Source of the DNA: Micavibrio sp.
GTDB taxonomy: Bacteria; Pseudomonadota; Alphaproteobacteria; Micavibrionales; Micavibrionaceae
Length of the DNA stretch: 32,553 nt
Reading direction: 5' to 3'
Assembly (NCBI GenBank): GCA_012960155.1
Contig: DUBU01000012.1
Location: 1-32,553, forward strand
Each line of letters starts with the position of its first letter. The stretch's first letter is position 1. A model generated the notes under the pieces. That model saw nothing but the letters and a program-made list of their open reading frames with translations, ran no database searches and had not been told where the DNA came from. Positions 8,531 to 17,100 of this stretch are shown one piece after another. The position numbers and the translations under genes were made by a program.

Positions 8531-8664
8531 TGCGAACGAACCCCCGCTCGCTATTATTTATCGTGGCCGATCAAAACCACGCGACCTACCGCTGCAGACG
8601 GTGACAGCCAGTTCAGAATTTACCGTTACCCGTTAAGGTACAAAACCGTTAATCCTGTCGCCCA

Positions 8665-8689
8665 ATCGGCTTTAGCCGATACGTTTTTT
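8665..8689 (+). terminator. Terminator-like hairpin in the gene-free region, rightward
   Basis: ATCGGC-TTTA-GCCGAT followed after ACG by six Ts. No protein gene reads into it from the left, so if real it ends an untranslated rightward transcript. Confidence 0.4.
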
Positions 8690-9013
8690 CAAGTGCGCAA
8701 CCACTTATCTACCGCATGGATAAACACGCGGGCATTTTAACGTGTGCGAACACGGGTCTGGACGATCAGGGCCGGTATTTGCCGGAAATCCCTTAAGCCC
8801 TTCGGGAACCAATGCCTCGTAAAAATTTGCTGAAGAGCGTCCGAAGACCAAAACCGCAAATAATCCGTTTTGCAAAAGCCCTTCTTCCGAAGAACCCGAA
8901 CATCTAACCAGATGCTCTGTGCAACAAGAAACCAAGAAGAAGTCCAATGAACCTGATCTGGTTACCGTTCGGGGTCACCCCCTTGGGCCGTGCCTTGCTG
9001 ACAATTTGAGGAT

Positions 9014-9306
9014 GACTCCGATGCGGGGTTGAGTCGAGTCCTTTTTGAAAATTTTTGTAAGATTTTTGCGCATTACGTCAACCTGTTGAAATAATATTAC
9101 CGCACTCAAAATGCCGTTTTTAATTCCGTTTTTCGGATTTCGCACAAGTTTATCCACAGCTTGTCCTCAAGGATAATAATTTTCAAAAATTTTCGGAGAT
9201 TATGGTTTTTTGACAGAACTACTTGACGTAATTGTGTTTTTTGGCCTTTGAAACGACTCACATTTGGTCAAAAAAGAATCAGATTCGGGAAGATTCGAGT
9301 CGATTC
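9014..9306. promoter_or_regulatory. Cluster of nine GANTC (CcrM-type) methylation sites
   Basis: GANTC occurs at 9014, 9031, 9036, 9255, 9276, 9282, 9292, 9297 and 9302. Random sequence would give about one per 256 bp, so this is roughly eightfold enriched, with six sites in 52 bp at 9255-9306. In alphaproteobacteria CcrM methylates GANTC and couples promoters and origins to the cell cycle. The cluster lies upstream of gabD and flanks a DnaA box. Confidence 0.6.
9150..9158 (+). other. Perfect DnaA box TTATCCACA
   Basis: An exact match to the DnaA box. Weaker variants lie nearby: TTATCCGCA at about 9368-9376, and TTATCCATG on the minus strand near 8718. It lies in AT-rich DNA between the two GANTC groups. 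One box can occur by chance; the combination raises the possibility of an origin or a DnaA-controlled promoter. Confidence 0.45.
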
Positions 9307-9407
9307 TTCTGTTCTTATAGGGGAACTAAAATCGATTTTCGATGATTAGTCGTTCTTAAAACTGTTTTATCCGCAGATACGTACAACCAAGACCCGAGGA
9401 GTTCATA

Positions 9408-10874
9408 ATGAGCACGACCTTAAAGATCAAGAATAAAGATTTGATGAAAGATAAAGCCTATATAGACGGGCAGTGGGTTGGCGCGGATTCGGGTAAATCA
9501 TTTGATGTGGTTAATCCTGCCACGGGTGAGACGCTTGGCGCTGTGCCTGATATGGGCGCTGCGGAAACAGAGCGCGCTATTGCTGCAGGTAAGAAGGCCA
9601 TGAAGGCTTGGGCGGCTAAGACAGCCAAAGAGCGCTGTAACATCATGAAAGAATGGTATCGCCTGATCATGCAAAATCAGGAAGACCTTGCGCAAATCCT
9701 GACAGCCGAGCAAGGCAAGCCGCTGGCTGAGGCACGCGGTGAGGTCGCTTACGGGGCGTCGTTCATCGAGTGGTATGCCGAAGAAGCCAAGCGCGTTTAC
9801 GGTGATATTATTCCCACGCACAAGAATGATGCGCGCGTTCTGGTGATCCGCCAGCCTATTGGTGTGGTTGGGGCTGTTACGCCCTGGAACTTCCCGAATG
9901 CGATGATTACGCGCAAGGTTGCACCAGCTATGGCGGCGGGTTGCCCGTCTGTCTTAAAGCCTGCTGAGGATACGCCGTTATCAGCGCTGGCACTTGCTGT
10001 ATTGGCAGAACAGGCCGGCATTCCTGCGGGGATATTTAACCTTGTGACGACATCTGAGGCCAAAGTTGTCGGTGAGACGCTGACAGGGCATCAGGACGTG
10101 CGCAAGATATCGTTTACGGGGTCAACGCAAGTCGGCAAGATTTTGATGAAGCAATCGGCGGATACGGTTAAGAAAGTCTCGCTGGAACTGGGTGGTAATG
10201 CGCCGTTTATCGTGTTTGAAAGCGCTGATCTGGATAAGGCGGTTGAGGGTGCTATTGCCTGTAAGTTCCGTAACGCAGGGAAGACATGTGTCTGCGCCAA
10301 CCGTATTTACGTGCAGGACAGCGTTTATGAGGAGTTCGCCGATAAGCTGGCAGATAAGATCAAGGCCATGAAGGTAGGTGATGGCACGCAAGACGGTGTT
10401 GTGATTGGTCCGCTGATTAACGAGGCGGCTGTCAAAAAGGTTGAAGAGCATGTATCTGATGCCAAGGCAAAAGGTGGCAAGGTGGTGCTAGGCGGTGAAG
10501 CGCATGAGGCTGGTCAGCTGTTCTACACGCCAACCCTGATCACGGATATGAGCGATGATATGAAGGTTGCGTGTGAGGAAACCTTCGGACCTGTAGCGGG
10601 CTTATTCAAGTTTTCTAGTGAAGATGAGGTCATCGCCAAGGCTAATGATACGCCGTACGGGCTGGCATCTTATTTCTACAGTAATGATCTGGGGCAGTGT
10701 TTCCGCGTTTCCGAGGCGCTGGAATATGGCATGGTTGGCGTAAATGAACCTGTGGTTTCAGGCGAGGCCGTGCCGTTTGGCGGCGTGAAAGAGTCAGGTA
10801 TTGGCCGTGAAGGTTCCAAATACGGAATCGATGATTTTACCGAAATGAAATATATCCTTCTCGGCGGCGTCTAA
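9408..10874 (+). CDS. gabD: Succinate-semialdehyde dehydrogenase, GabD type
   Basis: This 488-aa enzyme of the aldehyde dehydrogenase superfamily most likely oxidises succinate semialdehyde to succinate with NAD(P)+, the last step of 4-aminobutyrate breakdown. Visible motifs: cofactor-binding PWNFPNAMITRK, FTGSTQVGK, the general base E260 in LELGGNAPF, and the catalytic cysteine C294 in NAGKTCVCANR. A second cysteine two residues on (C296) matches the CVC pair of GabD enzymes, where a disulfide can act as a redox switch. The start is supported by GAGGAG at 9396-9401. No GABA aminotransferase is adjacent, so related semialdehydes such as glutarate semialdehyde cannot be excluded. The unusually long upstream region with clustered GANTC sites may affect its expression. 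Confidence 0.9.
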   Translation: MSTTLKIKNKDLMKDKAYIDGQWVGADSGKSFDVVNPATGETLGAVPDMGAAETERAIAAGKKAMKAWAAKTAKERCNIMKEWYRLIMQNQEDLAQILTAEQGKPLAEARGEVAYGASFIEWYAEEAKRVYGDIIPTHKNDARVLVIRQPIGVVGAVTPWNFPNAMITRKVAPAMAAGCPSVLKPAEDTPLSALALAVLAEQAGIPAGIFNLVTTSEAKVVGETLTGHQDVRKISFTGSTQVGKILMKQSADTVKKVSLELGGNAPFIVFESADLDKAVEGAIACKFRNAGKTCVCANRIYVQDSVYEEFADKLADKIKAMKVGDGTQDGVVIGPLINEAAVKKVEEHVSDAKAKGGKVVLGGEAHEAGQLFYTPTLITDMSDDMKVACEETFGPVAGLFKFSSEDEVIAKANDTPYGLASYFYSNDLGQCFRVSEALEYGMVGVNEPVVSGEAVPFGGVKESGIGREGSKYGIDDFTEMKYILLGGV

Positions 10875-11188
10875 AAGCGCGCTTCAGTGCATTTGCATGA
10901 CTTGTTATGGCTGGCTGTTTAGCTAGGCATATTATTCCTCTTTTGCAATAGGGATAATTCTTGTATATAACCCCCCGTAGTCACTTATAAGTGTGTACCC
11001 GTTGAGGTATAAGAGAAGGCGCATTTTCCTGATCTCTGAGTACGAGATTCCCGCCTTCGAGAAAGTTTTCATAATATTTGACAAGACTCTTAAAAAAATG
11101 TTAAAAAACTACACAATCCCGTTAGGAAAACGTTAATAAATTAAAAAAATTGCTGCAATAACAGCGGTTTATATGAGGAGAGACTAAA
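10875..11188. other. 314-bp leader and promoter region of the giant adhesin gene
   Basis: No gene is seen. It holds a 12-bp palindrome CACTTATAAGTG (10982-10993), a TTGACA box at 11078, a CtrA-like site at 11090-11104, and a strong GAGGAG ribosome binding site (11175-11180) eight bases before the ATG at 11189. I could not identify a convincing terminator for gabD. Confidence 0.6.
11078..11106 (+). promoter_or_regulatory. Putative adhesin promoter with an overlapping CtrA box
   Basis: A consensus -35 TTGACA (11078-11083) is followed 17 bp later by a poor -10 (TTAAAA, 11101-11106). TTAA-N7-TTAA (11090-11104), the full CtrA recognition pattern, overlaps the spacer and -10. A weak -10 covered by a CtrA site suits regulated transcription, but the DNA is AT-rich and the match could be chance. 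Confidence 0.4.
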
Positions 11189-14100
11189 ATGGCAAGTCAA
11201 GCATTCGTAGTAGATACAGGTGAAAATAATTCTGTATCTCTTCCACAAGGTGAAGCAACAGAGCTTTCATTTAACACATCCGAAGTTGCCGGTATGAAGC
11301 TGAGCGATAGCGGTGAGCTGACAATCAGCTTCCGTGACGGTGGCTCGCTGACCATCAACAATTTCCGCGAATTGGCGGAAAGCGATGTACAAATTGCTCT
11401 GGAAGACGGCGATACAATCAATTCAAAAGCCCTGTTCGATACTCTTGCAGCAGACTTAGCACCGGTAAAATTAGACTTGCCAGAAGCCGGTGAAACAGTT
11501 GCTTACAATGTAGAAGCAGGCCGTAAATACGAAATCAACATCAACGAGCCTGTGGCTGAAGTTGCCCAGCAAGATGATGCTCTCCTTGTTACTTTCAATG
11601 ACGGTGGTCAGCTGGTTCTTCGTAACTTCCAAGATGCGATGGCTGCTGATGATCAAACTGAAGTCAGCGTTGACGGTGAGTTCATGACATTGCGCGAATT
11701 TGCGGACGGCCTGCAATTGGCAGAGCTGATCGACGGCACAATGGAACAAGAAGTTGAAGTCGTTCAATCTGAAGCTGATGTGCGCACTGGTGATGACCAA
11801 TTGGCACAGCTGGCACAAGAATTGTCAGACATTGAGCCTGCGGCCGGTGAAGGCGCGGGCGGTGGTAACCGTGGTGGTTTCGGTTTCCAGAGCCAAGTAC
11901 GTTCTGCGCCATTGAATGCGCCTGACGCAATCGGCCCGATCGGCCCGACAGCGCTGCAATTTGATCTGCCAGAATTCGAAGACAGACTTTTCTACGTTGA
12001 AGAGCCAGGTCCAACTCCTCCGGGTGCGCCAGGCGTTGAGTTTGCTGATCAGGTTGTATATGAGGACGGCAGCGTCCTGATTGACGTGTTTGCACAAAGC
12101 AACACAACAGATCCTTCCGTTACGATGACTGTAACAATCAGCGGCATTCCATCAACATGGGGCGTTGATCCAAATGGCGGTACATACAATGCTGCGACTG
12201 GTACATGGACAGGTAACGTTACAGGTTCAACATTTGCAGGTGGCCCAATCCTGTCACCGCCAGCAGATAGTGATGCGGATCTGCCAAATCTGGTTGTGTC
12301 TGCGACAAACACAGATTCTTCTACAGGTCTGTCTTCTACATCATCCGGCACGCTGGACGTAACAACTGATGCGGTTGCCGATACGCCTGATATTGCCGCG
12401 ACAGACAGCGTTGCAAACGAAGATACACCAGCTGATCTGAACATCACGACAGCGGTAACGGATACAGACGGTTCAGAAGAGATTACATCTGTTGTGATTT
12501 CAAATGTTCCTGCAGGTTTCGCGCTGAGCGCCGGTACGGAAACAACACCGGGTACATGGGTTCTGACACAAGCTGAACTGGCCGGTCTGCAAATTACAGC
12601 ACCTGCTGATTACTTCGGCACAATCACACTGGATGTGACAACTACAGCTGAAGAAGTAAACAAGTCAGATACAGATTTTGACTTCACAAACGATACAGCG
12701 ACAAACAGCACGCAGTTCGATGTGACATGGCAGCCAGTGATCGATCCGCCAAGCATTGAAGTGAATGGCGGCGTTGACGAAGTTCAAGTTAAAGAAGACG
12801 GCACAGTTGATGTGACGTTGGAAGCTGCACTTAACCCAGCTGACTCTGCTGATGCTTTCATCACAGTGGCAGTAACAGGCTTTGACCCTGCATGGGGTAC
12901 AGTGACAGCACCTGTCGGTACATTTAACGCGGCTGGCACAGAGTGGACAATCACAATGCCAGCAGGCACTGATTTGTCTACAGTATTCACATTCACGCCA
13001 GCTGCCGAAAGCGATATCGACCTGACAGGTTTGAGCGCGACAGTTGTCGCGACTGAGCCAGCAACAGGTACGACAGCGTCTGCGAGCGATGATTTCTACA
13101 TCACAGTTGATGCGGTTGCTGATGATCCAAGCATTACAGCCAATGGCGACACAGACGTTGAAGGTAGCGTTCTGGATGTTGACGTTCAGGGTATGCTGGG
13201 CACAGATACAGACGGTTCCGAGCAAATCACGGGTTACCAAATCAGCGGCGTTCCTGCTGAAGTTACATTCTCTGCCGGTACAGATTTGGGCGGCGGTGTT
13301 TGGAGCTTTACACCAGCAGAAATCGCTGGCCTGCAAGCAACACACGCTGATGGCGATTTTGATGGCAGCATCAACCTGACAGCCACTGTGTTCACAACAG
13401 AGAACCCAGTATCTGACGGTGAGTTCGATACAACAGATAATAACAACCAAGCATCTGACGGTCTGACACTGACATGGACGCCTGAAATTGAGCCGCCAAC
13501 AATCAAAGTTAACGGCGGCGTTCCTGATGTTCAGGTTAAAGAAGACGGTACAGTTGACGTTACTCTGGAAGTTGATCTGGATGCGGACGCTGAGCCAGCT
13601 GAATATCTGACAGTTGAAATCACAGGCTTTGACCCTGCATGGGGTACAGTGACAGCGCCAATCGGCACGTTCTCTCCGGATGGCACAACTTGGACAGTTA
13701 CAATGCCAGCCGGTACTGATCTGTCTACAGTATTCACATTCACGCCAGTTGCTGAAAGCGATATCGATCTGACAAATCTGCAGATTACAGCGACAGCGAC
13801 AGACCCTGTTGAAGGTATCAGCGCAGATGCGACTGACAGCTTTAACGTGATTGTTGATGCGGTTGCGGATGCACCAAGCATTGATGCCAACGGTGATACA
13901 GATGTTGAAGGCAGCATCCTGGATGTTGATGTTCAAGGTATGCTGGGCACAGATACAGATGGTTCAGAACAGATCACTGGTTATGAAATCAGCGGCGTTC
14001 CTGCTGAAGTTACATTCTCTGCCGGTACAGATCTTGGTGGCGGTGTCTGGAGCTTTACACCAGCGGAAATCGCTGGCCTGCAAGCAACACACGCTGATGG

Positions 14101-17100
14101 CGATTTTGATGGCAGCATCAATTTGACAGCGACTGTGTTCACAACAGAGAACCCAGTATCTGACGGTGAGTTCGATACAACAGACAACAACAACCAAGCA
14201 TCTGACGGTCTGACACTGACATGGACGCCAGATATCGACCCGCCAACAATTAAAGTGAATGGCGGTGTTCCTGATGTTCAGGTCAAAGAAGACGGTACAG
14301 TTGACGTTACTCTGGAAGTTAATCTGGATGCGGATGCGGAGCCTGCTGAATATCTGACAGTTGAAATCACAGGCTTTGACCCTGCATGGGGTACAGTGAC
14401 AGCGCCAATCGGTACATTCTCACCAGATGGCACAACTTGGACAGTTACAATGCCAGCAGGCACTGATCTGTCTACAGTGTTCACATTCACGCCAGTTGCT
14501 GAAAGCGATATCGATCTGACAAATCTGCAGATCACAGCGACAGCGATTGACCCTGTTGAAGGTCTGAGCGCAGATGCGACTGACAGCTTTAACGTGATTG
14601 TTGATGCGGTTGCGGATGACCCAAGCATTGATGCCAACGGTGATACGGACGTTGAAGGCGCGACACTGGATGTTGATATCCAGGGTATGCTGGGCAGCGA
14701 TACAGACGGTTCAGAGCAAATCACCGGTTACCAGATTTCTGGTGTGCCAGCGGGTGTTACATTCTCTGCCGGTACGAATACCGGTGGCGGTGTTTGGAGC
14801 TTCACACCAGCTGAAATTGTTGGTCTGACAGCAACGCACAGCAATAGCAACTTTAATGGTTCAATCAACCTGACAGCGACAGTGTTTACAACAGAGAACC
14901 CAGTATCTGACGGTGAATTCGATACAACAGACAACAACAATTCTGCGTCTGACAGCTTCAAGCTGAAATGGACGCCTGAAATTGATCCTCCTTCAATCAA
15001 AGTGAATGGCGGCGTTCCTGATGTTCAGGTCAAAGAAGACGGCAGCGTTGATGTTCGTGTTGAAGTTGATCTGGCACCATCTGCAGATACAGATGAGTTC
15101 CTGACAGTTGAAATCACAGGCTTTGACCCTGCATGGGGTGTTGTAACAAACGGTGAAGGTACATTCTCACCAGATGGGACAACATGGACAATCACTCTGC
15201 CAGCGGGTGCGGATCTGGATACAGTATTCTCGTTCTCACCAGCTGCTGAAAGCGATATTGATCTGACAGGTCTGGTTGTCACAGCGACAGCAACAGATCC
15301 ATCAGCAGGTCTGAGCGCAGATGCGACTGACAGCTTTGATGTGATTGTTGATGCGGTTGCCGATGATCCTTCACTGAACGCGACAGGCGGTTCCAAAGAA
15401 GAAGGTAACCCAATCGATATTACACTGAACGGTTCACTGGGTAGCGATACTGACGGTTCAGAGATGATCACAGGTTACCAGATTTCTGGCGTTCCTGCGG
15501 GCTTCACATTCAACCAAGGTACAAACCAAGGTGGCGGTGTTTGGAGTTTCACAGTAGCGGAAGCGACTGGTCTGCAGATCATTTCTACAGATCCAACATA
15601 TGCGGGTTCACTGAACCTGACAGCGACTGTGTTCACTACTGAGAACCCAGTATCTGACGGTGAGTTTGATTACACTGATAACAACAACCAAGCCTCTGAC
15701 AAACTGAAAGTGACTTGGGAAGATGATGATCAGCCACAAGTTAAAAACGATGAAGTAAACATCGATGAAACTGATCTGTCTCCGACAACATCTGTTAGCG
15801 GTAAAATTACAGCCAACTTCGGTGATGACGCTCCCGGTTCATTTGCGGCCAATGGCGGTTTCTTCAGCGGCGTAGCCCTGACAAGTAACGGCGCGGCTGT
15901 GAATGTTACGCTTGCGGGTAACACCTACACAGGTGCGACGGCGGGCGGAGAGACAATCTTTACATTGGTTGTCCAGTCTAACGGTGATTACACATTCACA
16001 TTGTCAGGCACTCTGGATCACCCAGATACAGCGGACCACAATGATGAATTTGCACTGGAATTCGGTGTGAATGCGACTGACAGCGATAGTGATATCGGTG
16101 CCGGCACAATCACAGTGAACGTGTTTGACGATGGTCTGGAAGCCAATGATGACTTCAACACAGTTGATGAAAATATTGGCTTCACAACAGGTAATGTTGT
16201 GACAGGTGAAAACGGCGGCGCAGGCGCGGCTGATGATCTGTCCAACGATCAACCAAACTCAGTGACTAAGGTCGAGTTTGATGGCGTTGAATATGATGTT
16301 CCTGCAACAGGCACAGTCAGTGTTGATGGTCAGTTCGGTACGCTGGAAATTTCAGCTGACGGTTCTTACACATACACATTGTTCTCAGCTGCGGGTGGCA
16401 GTGCAGACATAGTTCAGCACACATTTGCCGGTAACCCTGGCGTGTTCCCTGATATGAACGAGCGTGAAGCGCTTGATCCTAGCGAACAGCAAGCTGTGGG
16501 TATCACTCAAGGTGACCTGAATGTTATCGAAGGCTCCGAAATCACAATGACTTACATTGGTGAAGGTGCCGGTTATAACAACACATTGGGTGCGTTCACA
16601 GTTGCTGCTGACGGTACAATCCTGACAGGTTCAGTATTGATGCCTAACGTGACAGGCACAGCGTCCGGTACAGAATTCGGTTACACAGCCGGTGCCGGTG
16701 CAGCGTCTGCAGGGTTCTTTATCATTGCTGATGGTGCCGATATCAACGGTAACTACGCCGGTATCGATTTCTCTACAGGTTCTGTCGAGTTTATCTACGG
16801 TTACGGTACAGGCAGCGAGCGTGCGGCGAAGATCAGCGATAGCGGTTCTGACATCACATTGGTTTACAATGACGGTGCCGGTAACGAAACAGTTCTGAAC
16901 GGTCCTGTATACTACAGCACAACAGATACTAATGGTGGTCTGAACCCAGACGGTAAAGTTCACGTTGTTTCTGATCTGGCAAACGAAGCTGATAACACAG
17001 TTCTGCGTATCGGTTTTGAAGACCTGCCGAAGCTGGGTGATAAAGACTACAACGATGTTTACTTCGATGTATCTATCACATCTCCTGAAGATTGTGGCTG

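Larger units (their letters stand above)
8231..9047 (-). ncRNA. Candidate large structured RNA (tentative)
   Basis: Read leftward, a possible promoter (TTGACG at 9081-9076, 16-bp spacer, TACAAA at 9059-9054) precedes a hairpin-rich stretch. It ends where GTTCCGGT (8331-8324) can pair with ACCGGAAC (8245-8238), immediately followed by seven Ts (8237-8231). Between them are a strong stem-loop at 8492-8530 and smaller hairpins such as CATCT/AGATG near 8900. No open reading frame explains the region. The strand is uncertain, because 8665-8689 looks like a terminator in the other direction and the closing stem encloses about 78 nt. No known RNA family was recognised. Confidence 0.25.
8107..9407. 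other. 1.3-kb region with no convincing protein gene; structured left part, AT-rich GANTC-rich right part
   Basis: This lies between the leftward receiver gene and rightward gabD. Short open frames here (such as 8705-8947 minus and 8975-9157 minus) have no family resemblance or proper start context. From about 8230 to 9000 the sequence has many short hairpins. From about 9010 to 9310 it is AT-rich with nine GANTC sites and a perfect TTATCCACA. It is far longer than needed for two promoters. I found no match by eye to tmRNA, RNase P RNA, SRP RNA or a tRNA. Confidence 0.6.

Noticed and set aside
8705-8947. 80-aa open frame on the minus strand in the gene-free region
   Set aside because: Composition is irregular, with no family resemblance and no ribosome binding site, and it overlaps predicted hairpins; it is more likely a chance frame.
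8160-9000. tmRNA, RNase P RNA or SRP RNA
   Set aside because: The sequence has several stem-loops, but I could not find the RNase P GAGGAAAGTCCGGGC core, the tmRNA tag frame and tRNA-like ends, or the SRP tetraloop motif on either strand.
9014-9040. GANTC pair as simply the arms of a hairpin
   Set aside because: GACTC (9014) and GAGTC (9031) can pair, but this explains only two or three of nine sites, so the cluster is kept as a finding.
8975-9157. 60-aa open frame on the minus strand over the GANTC/DnaA-box region
   Set aside because: It is short and lysine-rich because of AT-rich DNA, has no good start context, and covers likely regulatory sites.
12665-13936. 423-aa open frame antisense to the adhesin repeats
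   Set aside because: It is a by-product of the repetitive codon pattern on the other strand: cysteine-rich, low complexity, and repeated with the adhesin units.
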